From contig JAJTUQ010000002.1 in NCBI GenBank assembly GCA_021399445.1, forward strand, positions 7,936,001 through 8,000,000: DNA of 64,000 nucleotides, in the 5' to 3' direction. Numbering within the stretch: the stretch's first letter is position 1; every line of letters starts with the position of its first letter. Origin of the DNA: Xylogone sp. PMI_703. Its lineage: Eukaryota > Ascomycota > Leotiomycetes. A program made the position numbers and the translations under genes. Positions 1 to 11,247 of this stretch are shown here, one piece after another. The notes beneath the pieces were generated by a model that was not told where the DNA came from, made no database searches, and saw only the letters and a program-made list of their open reading frames with translations.

Positions 1-1082
1 AACTATTTCAAAACCTGGCTATTTTAAGATACGTTCTATGTGAACCCTTGATTAGTATAATTCGGAGAGAAAGGAAATTTATTTATCTGTGGCTTAGAGC
101 TATTAGTTCTGATGAATCCACTACTATCAACTCACTAAGGGGCTTACTTAGTTCAAACCCTCACAAACATTACATGCTATGACACGAAAGACTGATTTCT
201 TAGTGATATCAAGGATTCATCAAACATCTTGACTGTAAAATCACATCTACATCCAATCCTTGGACATCTGGCTGCTCTAACACGTATCACCTCACGAGAA
301 GATGTGCCTTTCCATTGGAGCGTCGCTTGGCATTACTACACCTCATGAGAAGAGTCAAGCTAGTGAAAACTCGTGAGAATACATAAATTTGAGTGATGTT
401 GCCCTGGTTTGTATTTGGTGTGCTATAAGAGTGTATTATGTCAAATTTTGGCTTGCCGCGTGAACCTTGAGCCAGCTTAAGTGCTTGCGTCTACCATGTT
501 CTTTCAAGAGAACAAAGGCTCCTTATTCTTTCGAGCCGAGAAGACCGCCGCCAAAAGCATACTGTCGGGTAATAATCGGATCAATCTTTCCCGTACCTCA
601 ATGGGCTCTCGTCTTGCAAAACGAGAAACAAGAATAACGAGCAAACCATGAAATGAGATCATGGGATTCATAGAATCATACTTAGACAACGAGAAGAGGA
701 TAATGGCGCTGATAAGAAGCCGTAGCTTGCAGCTCAGCGATACTCCCTTGAAGCTCTTTTCATATAACTGCGAACCTGGCAATTTTTAAAAGATTTCACC
801 TATCGGGGACAGGTCGGATACGTCCGCTGGAACTCTCCTATTTACGAACTACCATTGGGTATCTCCGATTTATTTGATATCACATTATTATACATGCAGT
901 AGTCGTCGGCTCAGTTACGTGTAATCGGCCTTCTAAGTATGTCCGTAGATCTAAGCGAAGAGTGAAAGGGCCGACGATTAATGTGATATAAATTATCGAG
1001 ATCTCGATTCTTTCCTAGCTTCAACTGTGTTATACTAATAGGTTCGACTATAATTCAAATATTGTTTGAGATAGTATCCCAG
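1..1082. other. Left-edge intergenic region
   Basis: No supportable gene. The only longer open frame (minus strand, about 504-782) has no recognisable domain and no spliced continuation. The last few hundred bases are presumably the promoter and leader of the aldehyde dehydrogenase that starts at 1083. Confidence 0.5.
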
Positions 1083-2975
1083 ATGGATCCTAATAGTTTG
1101 GAAACCCGATTGTTCATAAATAATGAGGTGATTACTTCGAAGTAGAAGCATTAGAACTATATGATGGAGAAGTTGTCTAATACCTATCTCAGTTTGTCCC
1201 CGGCAAGGCAGGGAAGACGTTCCCTTTATACAGCCCTGTAAACGACCAAAAGGTCTGCGATATTCACGAGGCGCTAGCAGAGGATATAGATATAGCGGTT
1301 CAAGCGGCACAAAAGGCATTTCCGGCATGGAGTGATCTTGATGCCTTTCAACGGGCAATTCCGATGGCGAAACTCGCACAGTTAATCCTTAGAGACGCTG
1401 AAGAGCTGAGTCAACTCGATGCTCTGGCTATGGGAAAGTACTTCAACATATTTCGTTGTGTTTAATATATAAGGATTAATGGGGCTTGAGCTGATTGTAA
1501 TGCAGACCCGTTGAGTTGCTGAAGAAGATGGATGTACCGGGCTGTGCATCTATTTTCAACTACTACGCTGGATGCGCTTATCATGTCTTGGGAGAGTCTA
1601 GTCTTAATAGCGCAAACTTCCTCAACGTGAGCGTCCGGCAACCTTACGGAGTTGTCGGATTGATAATTCCGTGGAATGTATGTGCATCCCAATTCTTAAT
1701 TTCTTAGTTCAGGGGTGAAAAGCTCACTAGCTACCAGGTACCAATGTTGATGTTTGCTTTCAAAGTTGCACCAGCAACTATCTGCGGCAACACTGTAGTT
1801 CTTAAAGCTTCCGAGAAAGCACCCCTAAGTTCCTTAAAACTTGCAGCACTTGTCAAGGAAGCAGGGTTTCCTCCCGGAGTGATAAATATCGTCAACGGCT
1901 TTGGTAGCCCCACAGGACAGGCCATTGCTGAACACATGAAGATACGTAAGATAGCTTTCACAGGCTCCGTTATGACTGGACGAAGGATCATGAAGATGGC
2001 TGCGGATTCTAATTTGAAGAATGTGACGCTTGAGTTAGGAGGGAAGAGTCCGGCAATTATCTTTGAAGATGCAGATATCACCCAAGCAGCACGAGAGTGA
2101 GCTGTATCCCGTAGTTAAAATTCAAGAGCATCTTCTAACGTTTATTCCAGGACACACTATTCTATCAATCATAATAGTGGACAACACTGTCAAGCGAATA
2201 GCCGCATTCTTGTTCATGAATCAATTGCAGAGGAATATGTTACTCAGCTCAAAAACTTGATGTCAAAAGTAACCATTGGAGATCCTTTCGAAAAGAGCAC
2301 ATTCCAAGGGTAAGAACATATTGAGCATATCTCTGAATGGTGAAGTAGCTGACAATATCCAGCCCACAAGTCGACCAGAAGCAGCTCGAGCACATTCTGA
2401 GATTAATAGAGGTCGGCAAGAAGGATGGAACCCTGATTCATGGCGGTAACCGCTCAGGGGTGGCCGTATGTATTCCCTATATCAACTCATCGCTAGCAAG
2501 ATCTTGACTTGATCCAAGGGAGCCTTTGTCGAGCCTACCATATTCATGAATGTCCCCACAACTTCTCCAATTTACCAAGAGGAAGTTTTTGGTCCTGTTG
2601 TCGTTGTCAATACATTCAAAACCGAAGAAGATGTCCTAGAAGAAGCTAATGGAACAGATTTTGGCTTGTTTTGTAAGTCGACTGATCGTTGACCCGTCTT
2701 CTCTTCCTCTGACAAATTAAATAGCCTCGATCTATACTAAAGACTTCCACCGTGCTATCTGGGTGGCCAAGCGGCTCGAGTCCGGCGCCGTTGGTGTGAA
2801 CTGCTCTGTTCCTATGAGAGCTTTGGACATGCCTGTTGGAGGGTGGAAGCAGTCTGGCGTCGGACGAGAGCTGGCTGTCCATGGGCTGAATAATTTTACA
2901 GAGTTGAAGACTATCTTCTTGAAATATGGTGACAATCAGAAGAATGGCCTGGCATATAACTGGCATTGTAACTAG
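1083..2975 (+). CDS. NAD(P)-dependent aldehyde dehydrogenase
   Basis: Oxidises an aldehyde to the acid; probably cytosolic because no targeting sequence is visible. Eight exons keep phase: 1083-1127, 1193-1437, 1506-1677, 1738-2096, 2151-2309, 2363-2465, 2519-2672, 2725-2975, giving 495 aa, the usual ALDH length. The start is an ATG followed by LETRLFINNE, the expected N-terminal strand. Visible hallmarks are IIPWN, the cofactor stretch with GNTVVLKASE, the general base in LELGGKSP (about E253), the nucleophile in GQHCQANSR (about C287, the normal 34-residue spacing) and the C-terminal EEVFGPVV block. The family is clear (ALDH1/2-like); the substrate is not. It converges on the GH5 gene, with 454 bp between their stops. 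The enzyme could serve the catabolic genes further right, but nothing here shows that. Confidence 0.93.
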
Positions 2976-3429
2976 AAAGTAGCAATTGCAATTTATACTA
3001 CTGGATCTTCAAAATTTATAGACCTGGTAGTAACCTAAAGATTTGGTAGTTGTAGTGATTAGAGTCTGTAACTACTAAAATCACAGTGCGTCCTGGTATA
3101 CTAGAAACATCCGCTACTCGCAACGATGCCAGGTTATATACAGTACGTAGATACAAACCCAAGAACACATGCATTTCAATATCTATACGGTTGTTTCTCG
3201 TGATTGTTATACTTCAATTCCTGGCAAACTTGAACGTCATTTTATATAAAACCATATACAGCTAATCTACTCGTAATTTTGTCTTTACCATTGTCCTATC
3301 CACCCCATCTCTATCCCAATTTTAGGTATCAAAACTAGAAACACTTTTCATAAAGAAAAATAAAGAGATTCGTTATACACATATTTAAGAAAAGAAAATA
3401 TCAAAAGGACAGAAGGGCTTCACGAGTCA
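2976..3429. other. Convergent 3' intergenic region
   Basis: AT-rich spacer between the ALDH and GH5 stop codons. It holds the two 3' UTRs and no coding signal that I can see. Confidence 0.5.
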
Positions 3430-4677
3430 TCACTGCCTGATCAACTCAGACATGTCACGCATGCGATAATCCAAGATAGGCGTCTCCCAGTCATCCTCTA
3501 ACAACCCGTAGGTCTCTTCTTCATTGTTGAAAGGCTTCCGTGGATTGATAGCCCAGTAGCCAAAGTCCGCATCGATAGACTTTAGGTACCTCAGCAAATT
3601 TTTCCAGTAATTAGCGTCACCATTTTCAGGTTGATGAGGTGCACCGAATTCGCTAACCCACACCGGTGCAATTTGGTTCTCGAGAATATATCCCCAATTT
3701 TCCTTCATGGATTTCGCAAAGGATGAATAGGAGCGGGCGGCATACATGCCGCCAAAACTTCCCCATCCAGACCAACTGTACACATGAGCAGAGTATACAA
3801 CACGGTCTGGAACATCAAGGATTATTGGACGATTCCATACACCGGAGAGATCGTTTGAAGATGAGATGCCTTCAACAAAGATGAGCCAGTCGGGGCGAAG
3901 TGATAATAATAGATTGCCGGCACGTTCCGCTGCAGAAGCCCATTGACTCCAGTACATGGTTCCCCAGGGACCGCGGACTTCATTGCGCAAGTCTGCACCG
4001 ATAACCAGGGAGTTTTTGAGGAAGGGAGTCATTATCGTTGCCCAGTTGGAAAGCCATTGGGACTCTGACATGCTGACCCGACAGATGGGGCCTAGATAAT
4101 CATTATGCCATGCTGCATCACAGAGATTTGCGCCACAGCACCAGGTGGCTTGCGTGATATGGTTATTGACAATTATGGCAATACCCGCATCAGTTAAGCT
4201 ATTGACCACGGCGATAAAAATGTCCAATGCCCTGAGTCCGACTAGATCGGCGTTGGCAGCGAGAAGGTGCGCTGGAATTAGAGGGTTATCCATCACCATT
4301 TCATCTGAGTAGGGCAATCGCACACTATTGAACCCCAGTCTCTTGATGGCCTTGGAGATGTCATCACGATGTCGAACATCCAGGCCCCCTGGGACGAAGA
4401 GGAAGTCGCTTGCGCCATACCAGTTTACCGACGCCAGCTTGAACCGCTGGTTCTTCGCATCAATAACATCCCTCCCTCTTGTGTGCAACGGCGGGTATGA
4501 TAAGAGGTTCCCCAACCCTTCTTCTGGGGCAAGTATTTTCTCGGGATGCTGTACTTGAAAGTAAGCAACACTGAGCCGGAAAGAGACTTGATGTCTGAGA
4601 CGGAAGAAGAAGAGAAGAAGACCGCCGACAACGACGAAGGAAAGCACGAGCTTAAAACGACTGAATGGTACCCTCAT
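3430..4677 (-). CDS. GH5-family endo-glucanase-like enzyme with N-terminal membrane anchor
   Basis: Single-exon protein of 415 aa. Residues about 9-26 are a strongly hydrophobic segment after a short basic head (MRVPFSRFK), which reads as a signal anchor or uncleaved signal peptide, so the enzyme is likely type II membrane-bound or secreted. The catalytic part runs from about residue 78 to the end. It shows the GH5 pattern: GFNSVRLPYS, the acid/base in GADLRNE (E233), a conserved HVYSW histidine and the nucleophile in VWVSEFG (E343). The overall style is that of fungal cellulase-family (PF00150) proteins acting on beta-glucans; the exact substrate cannot be told. It is transcribed divergently from the GT2 gene across a 1.2-kb shared upstream region. 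Confidence 0.9.
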   Translation of the reverse strand: MRVPFSRFKLVLSFVVVGGLLLFFFRLRHQVSFRLSVAYFQVQHPEKILAPEEGLGNLLSYPPLHTRGRDVIDAKNQRFKLASVNWYGASDFLFVPGGLDVRHRDDISKAIKRLGFNSVRLPYSDEMVMDNPLIPAHLLAANADLVGLRALDIFIAVVNSLTDAGIAIIVNNHITQATWCCGANLCDAAWHNDYLGPICRVSMSESQWLSNWATIMTPFLKNSLVIGADLRNEVRGPWGTMYWSQWASAAERAGNLLLSLRPDWLIFVEGISSSNDLSGVWNRPIILDVPDRVVYSAHVYSWSGWGSFGGMYAARSYSSFAKSMKENWGYILENQIAPVWVSEFGAPHQPENGDANYWKNLLRYLKSIDADFGYWAINPRKPFNNEEETYGLLEDDWETPILDYRMRDMSELIRQ

Positions 4678-5890
4678 GGTGATGAATTGAGCGTCGATGA
4701 GCGTCGTGTGACGGGGAGGGGGGCAGAGGAAGTCGACGACATGATTCTGTCTGCTGCCTTCTGGAAGGCCTGCGCTGTCCGGGATGTTCGGCTAGGGCTG
4801 AGAGGATGCAAGTGCTGACGTATACAAGGAAGGATGAGGAGCGCCATGGCGAGTGGATTCGATCCTAAACCCAAAAATATCGATCTCCAAATGCGATACT
4901 GATGCAAACAAGTGATTTAAAGGAAGAAAGAAGCTGACAAGAAGTGACATTGGGCACGAAATGGGTGACAGTCTAGAGGGTCAAGGATGTGCTCTCCACG
5001 TGATTTGACACTTACAGAGTGAAAGTCACATGACCAGCCACCGAGCCACTGAAGTCCGTGCGGATGAGTGCATGGTGGATCGTGCCACGAGCGATCAACG
5101 GGGTGTTTGTGTATCACCATCCCAAACAGCCAATCAGGAGCCAGCGTGATAACCCACCGCCGCCCATCTCACGGGCGCCCTAAGACGGTCTTGATCAGCT
5201 GCCATTTGGTGACATTTGCGCTGCGTCCAAGCGACGATGTTTGTTTCAACGTCGTGGCCTCGTTCTCAGCTTCTCACTGGCTGGAGCTTGTGGTCGACCT
5301 TGGGCATTGGCATGTCACTTGTCGCAGAGTTAGCACCATCCGGCGCTGGACGAGATGCGCAACAGTTCTGTTGGCTGCGCTCTGGCATATCCAATCGTCG
5401 CGCAATGTGGGCAGCATCGTGGGCCAGGAAGCTCTCTGGGGCCACGATGGGGGCGGACGGCGGGCACCATCGTAGCTATCGTTGCTATCGCGGCGAGATG
5501 CTGCTGCAACGTCGAGAGATTCGAGATATCCCGAAATGGGTCAGTAGACCTGCAGCTGAGAGACCCTTTTTGACCCTCTAGGACCCTCCAAGTGCCACAC
5601 TTTATTTCGCGGCAATGCTGCTTCCCTGCTCTAGAGTGTGCAAACCCGATCTTGCAAGGGTCCAGGTCCCAGGGCCGAGGTGGGTTGCTCTCGAGTTTGT
5701 CTCTAGCTTGGAGTTTTCTTGAGCAGGTGCAGTTGCTATATTTCTCTACTATCTCCAGTCAGCTTCTTTTTTTTGCTCTTGCTCTACTCTGCTCTGCTTT
5801 TGCTGGTCTGAACCACCCTTTCTCTCTGTCTTGTGGTGGTTTTTGCTTGTAGCTTCTGTGACTAGTTAGTTCTTGGGTGTGATACAAGCT
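4678..5890. promoter_or_regulatory. Bidirectional upstream region of GH5 and GT2 genes
   Basis: The 1.2 kb between two divergent start codons. The right part (about 5690-5860) is a C/T-rich run with repeated CTCT and CTTTTT stretches on the + strand, typical of fungal core promoters just before a start. Open frames on both strands here have no domains and look fortuitous. Confidence 0.5.
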
Positions 5891-7969
5891 ATGTTCCACT
5901 CACCCAGCCCTTCCTGGTTCACCCAGAGAGTCACAAGCTTTGCACTGGCACTGCTGGCAGTCCTGTGCTATTTTGCACTATTGCACGACAGCCCTCTCAG
6001 GCGCCATGGCGATGGCCTCGATTCCAATCCAGCAGAGCGCCTCACTCCAGCAATGCTTATCTTCGTGTGCTACGATTTATTTGTCCACCTTCTAGCCTCC
6101 TTCTTCCCGTTGAGATTGTGCTGGTCGACCTGGACCCTCACCCAGAGGCTGAAAGCAGCCGCAGCTCGCTCTCGGGATAGCTTCAAATCAGCTTCTAAGG
6201 GCGGCTCAATTGTTCGCTATAAGACGTTCTCTTCAGAGTTCGGCTATGAGAGTGGTGTGTCTTCGGATTCAGACGACTCGGAGCTCACTTACTCCATTGA
6301 AACGGGCAAGCTTTACAGTAAGCTTGTTCTCCACGCAATCCTCATTCCAAACTACAAGGAGGGATTGGATACCCTGAGAGAAACCCTAGAGGTTCTAGCG
6401 CACCATTCGCGAGCTCGGACTAGCTATGATGTAAGTTACAAGTTGCAAATTGCTGGTTTTAACTGCATACCCAAGTAATGAAGCGCCAAATTTTCAATCA
6501 GGCTGATAGCATGCTCTAGATTTACCTCGCCATGGAGCTCGGCGAGGTTGACTCGGCTGCCAAAGGCGCCCTTCTCATGAAAGAATTTGCAGATGCTTTT
6601 CGCGCTATAGACTGCACTCTTCACCCGAGAGGTATTCCTGGAGAAGCCCAGGGGAAGAGCAGCAACCTGCGATGGGCAGCAAAGTATGCCAGTACCAGGT
6701 ATCCCGAAGAGATGAAGCAAAATGTAATTGTTACAGTCGTCGATGGTACGTCGCTTCACTCCTGTTCCATTCTAGTTTATATAGCTATACGTTGTTTATT
6801 GCAAGCTTTCAACCATGAACAATCACTCATCGCACCAGCTGACGCTGGTTCTGTACAGCTGACAGCCATCTCTCATCCAATTATTTCACACTCTTATCCA
6901 GCATGCACCTTGACCACCCCACCACAGCAAGCAAGACGATCTATGCTCCTCCCATAATATTTGACCGTAATGCCCACGTCGTTCCAACCGTAGTTCGAGT
7001 AGCAGACATCTTCTGGTGTGGCGCAGGTCTCTCCTGCCACTACGTAAGCTCTTCAGTGTGTCCACCTACCTCTGTTTACTCTCTTCCTATGTCCCTTGTA
7101 GATCATGTAGGTGGCTGGGATGCCGGTGATGAGGCTATTGGAGAAGACATGCACATGTACCTTAAGTGCTTCTTTGCACTCAATGGAAATTTGAAGACCA
7201 GAACCATTTTGAGTCCAGCTAGCCAGACGAACGTTCATAGCGATGGTAAAGGAGTAGGAGGGTTCGTGAGGGATGTTAATGCTAGATATAGACAGGCCTT
7301 GAGGCACATGTGGGGTAGTTTAGATAGCGGATATGCTGCCCATGGGATCCTAAAGATGGTAGCTGATACCTGGAGAAATAATGTGGAGGAACGGTATGTT
7401 TCCTTCCCGTTCCTGACTTTCGTTTCCGATTCCTTCATTTGCCATCATCTCCCACTGACGCTCACAATAGACCACACTGGTCCAATACCCTCGTCCTCCT
7501 CTACCGCCTCTATGAAGCTCACTTCCTTCCAGTCCACATCGCCATCCTCCTCCTAACATCAAGCATCTACACCGTCCTTGTCCCACCGCCCATAATCCAT
7601 CCCGTCCTCTTCTACACCCTCTCACTCACAAACACAATTCGTCTCTGCACCTTACTCGTCTTAACCGTCTTCATCGCGATCTACGGCCGGTACCATAGCT
7701 TCTGCGTCTCAGCCCGCTACCGAGAGATGAACCACGCCGGCCTCGCAGATGCTATGAATGGTTTCAGTTACCGGAAGTTCTGGGGCTGGAGGGGTAATTG
7801 GAGCGATTACACCGTCTTTCCAATCGCTGGAACACTGTTCGGGAGTGTACCCGCTTTAGTAGCGCTGTGTTGTCATTTCTACACGCTGAGACTTGTGTAT
7901 AAGGTCTCAAAGAAGCCGACTAGGAACGGAGCTGCAGGGGCTAGACCTGGAGTGGAAGAAACGGCTTAA
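5891..7969 (+). CDS. Membrane glycosyltransferase, family 2
   Basis: Four exons (5891-6430, 6520-6745, 6859-7393, 7471-7969) give 599 aa. Two N-terminal membrane segments (about 11-30 and 55-80) precede a cytosolic GT2 domain with the entry strand HAILIPNYKE, the metal-binding VVDADSH (DxD type) and the acceptor-side GEDMHMYLK and RHMWGSLDSGY. About four membrane segments follow at the C-terminus. This matches the fungal Glyco_trans_2_3-type family (chitin/cellulose-synthase-like fold). The third exon is fixed by the DADSH motif: using the acceptor at 6857-6858 restores it exactly. I chose ATG 5891 because the frame upstream has only a TTG. Sugar donor and product are unknown; the divergent GH5 partner suggests a role in cell-wall or surface polysaccharide. 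Confidence 0.88.
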
Positions 7970-8850
7970 GTGAGATATCTGGCATCAACTTGGCGTGGAG
8001 GTCGATTTTTAACTTTTGCGTTCAGGCGCATTAAGGCCTATTTTATAGCATTAGAAGTCGCTCTGGGACAATCTTCATGAGGTTTACTCACTATGGCTTT
8101 TTGCTGCTTTTTGGCTGGTTGGACAGCTCACTTTGCCACCATTGTTTGGATTTGGATTTCGCGTCTAGATTTTCGCATCGCCATACAAGGGGTAATATTA
8201 ATACAGATTAACAATGATAGTTAGTTCAGATATAGTAGAGATAAATGATCTATTTAACAGTATTCATGTACCGCTTTTCCAGAATGATTTAGGCAGCAAC
8301 AAAAGTGAGGTTGGGTTTAAGTTTAAGTACGTTTAATGGTCCACGTTTTGGCTTCCGGAAGTTCCGGACGGCAGGACCCACGTGGGCCTCGATGTCCTCC
8401 CCTGGTCTGGGGAATCCCAGATCGTAGAATCTGCTCCATGTTTCTAAATATATGTAGACGCTAGCAGTGTTATTGTCGTACGCTCAATTAGTGAAGTAAT
8501 CTGTTTAATCTATGAGGTCATGGTGTAATCGAACACTTCCAATCAAGGTTCTCTGATACATAGTTTCAGAGGCATATATCGCAAAATGGCGGAACGCACG
8601 ATTTTTTAAAATAATGTAAGATCTCATAAGTCTTTTAGAACTGCTCAAGAATATGAGAAGCAAAGATTTAATTGTGTAATTTTCTAATATACCTCCTTAC
8701 TAGTCCTGCACTAAGGCGTGACAACATTCACATGTCTTCTCACCTAACGTTGTCATATTCAGTTGAAGTACTACATTTTTTAGACATAATAATCTCTAAT
8801 AGAGTACTTGGATGTTATATGAAGGATAGGGATGGGTACTAATCAATCTA
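7970..8850. other. Intergenic region between GT2 and FAD monooxygenase (convergent)
   Basis: 881 bp, moderately AT-rich, between two stop codons. I see no gene, RNA or repeat that I can support. Confidence 0.5.
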
Positions 8851-10525
8851 CTATATCCTGCTCTCTATGCCCTCATGAGACTTAGCCTCGCTTTGTAAAT
8901 ACTGTTCCCATACGTCTTCAATATCATTATGATATATCCATGGCAGCGCGCCTTCGCCTCCAAATGACGCAATCCTTGTTTTCAATGCACTTTCAAAGCT
9001 TTTATCGGGATTGTTTGCTCTGGCTTCTTGTCCCTTCTGCTTTTGTCCATCCAAATATTGATACCTACAAAATCAACTTAGCCCGGTGAACAGTACTTTT
9101 TGTATTACCAGAACTTACATTCGAAGATAATATGGCGACCTAATCTCATCAAATATCTCTAGAGCTCCTGGGAGTGATTCTATCGATGAGCCAGCGTGCT
9201 TGATAGCTTGAGCGAGTATCCACCCGTCTTCTAAAGCAAAGGCAGCACCTGAACCAAAGGCGCCTTAGATGTTGAGTTAGTGCATTTCAACTGATCATGC
9301 CAACTTTAGGATAATTATACCTGAGAGAGGATGACTCGCATCACCTAGAAGCACTACCTTGCCCCAACCAGTGAGCTTCTCCAACCTCGGGCCTGCAAAT
9401 GCAGAAAATTCCTTCCATTGGCCTTCCTCAACTTGGGCCAACGCTTCTCGAACTCGTGGATCGTAATCCTGCTCTCGGCATTCAGTTAAAGAAAGGCCTT
9501 TCTCAAGAAGGATTCTATTCCGAATGCTGATCTCACCTGGAAATGAGATTCAACTCTCTCGTTCGTTGCAGGGATTCCCCAACTAAACACCTTACCCGTC
9601 ACCGTTTCGGGATCGACGACATTCCTCGCCGCAATCTCAAACATTCTTTCCTCTTTTGGGAGTTCTTGTGGATCATCAACTTTTGAAAAATACACATGAC
9701 CGGCCGGGCCGTGCCACCATGCAGTGGAGGCGGTCAGATCGGGAAGATGTGCAACAGTGGTTTCGGGTATAATCACCCGCCAGATGATTGTACCTAGATG
9801 TCGTACCATGTTAGACCTTGTAGCTGACTGATAGCGGTTTGAATAAGCCGACCTGTGAACTTGATTTTGTGGTCAGGGAAGAGGCTGTCTCTAACTATCT
9901 GCAAACATGTTGAGAATCAGCATCATGAGGTGTGACTGTGAGATGGCCGGAAGGAGAGTCACCCACTGAACGAATGCCATCGGCCCCGATGACTAAATCA
10001 GCAATAGCCTCGGTTCCATCCTGGAAGGAGAGTCGTACTCCTCCTTGTTTCAGATTTTCTACGGCTTCGAGACGTTTGTTTAGTTGGATGATACCGGGAG
10101 GAACCCTTGAGATTAGCGCTGATTGCAGGCGGGTTCTTCTCACACGTTGGGGCTGATACTCCAGGGCGAGTGAGGAGGGACCGGCGGAGCTAATAATCTC
10201 GCCATTCAGGCCGTTCCTATTACCACGTTAAATCAATCCGGACTCTCCGCTCTCTGGTGAAAAGATGGAGGAGCTATTTGGTCTACCTATGCAAAACTGA
10301 TGTTTTCAAGTGACCTTTCACTTGATCAGCAGCCCCCAACAAACCAAGAACCTTCCAGCAATTGTATCCGATGCGGATTCCTGCTCCAATCTCCCGTAGT
10401 TCTTTGGCTTGTTCAAAGAGAGATATCTCAATGTTAGGGAGAGCGGATAACGCAATAGCAGCGCCGAGACCAGCCGGGCCACCTCCACAAATAGCAACTT
10501 TTATCGGAAGCTGATGGCTGCCCAT
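8851..10525 (-). CDS. FAD-dependent aromatic monooxygenase (salicylate-hydroxylase-like)
   Basis: Seven exons (10525-10287, 10216-9967, 9898-9853, 9793-9537, 9468-9321, 9263-9119, 9064-8851) join in phase to 432 aa, the normal length for class A flavoprotein hydroxylases of the salicylate hydroxylase / FAD_binding_3 group. Motifs in order: the dinucleotide fold VAICGGGPAGLGAAIA near the N-terminus, the mid-protein VIGADGIRS (DG motif) and the second FAD contact VVLLGDASHPLS followed by GSGAAFALEDG. Such enzymes use NAD(P)H and O2 to hydroxylate, sometimes with decarboxylation, a phenolic substrate. No targeting peptide is seen. A second enzyme of the same superfamily lies at 52.5-54.0 kb; they are distinct in sequence and exon layout. 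Confidence 0.9.
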
Positions 10526-11247
10526 ATCGACTATGCTCTTTAATTACTAAATATCCAAATAGAAAGTATATGGAGAATTTATGGGCTTCATTATAAGGAG
10601 ATAGTAGAGTTAGGGATTCCAAACCCATGGTGAGGATGACGTGCTTCTGGCAGCTTATCGCGTTGCGTAAAACGACCACTTTCCTCAGCAAATTATTCAA
10701 CTTCCCAGCACAAGTCCCTCCGTGGTTAATAATTGATAGAGTAAGGCTCACAAATTACTTAGTCATGCCGTACTTATCATGATCCGATGAGTGGTATGGT
10801 AGATAAGCCTACGAGCTGGGTTAGTTGTTTAAGAGAATCTAAATATACTATTAGAGACGTTACTACACATCTGAATATCTTGAAAGAGCATGCAGCATTG
10901 ACTGCAAAATACAAGCGGGTCCACAACAAGAAAAAGGGTGTGAGTTCCATCCTTCGTATCGAGCAACTTATAACGGATCGTGGTCGCCGCTGGGAGATAC
11001 ATGCATTGTGACGGCCAAACCTGTTGTACGGGTACTTCGGCTAATAAGTGACTTCTACTCTCTTTAACACCATCACTTTGGCGTGTCACAAACACTACAT
11101 GCCTCATCGCTCCGTATTTTTAATGCTGTCAACTTGGTTATACAGAGCGCTTCACGACAGTATCTAGCAATAAGCAATGCTGAAATTCTTCTTTTCTCCA
11201 GGGTTTCCAGTTAGTAGATTGAAGATTGCTACAGCAGATATTACGGA
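10526..11247. other. Intergenic region
   Basis: 722 bp between the start of the FAD monooxygenase and the stop of the GH31 gene, both on the minus strand. It should hold the monooxygenase promoter and the GH31 3' UTR. Small open frames at 10787-11107 on both strands have no recognisable domain. Confidence 0.5.

Noticed and set aside
5068..5581. Overlapping open frames on + upstream of GT2
   Set aside because: Three overlapping frames of similar length, no domain, in a compositionally skewed promoter; typical chance ORFs.
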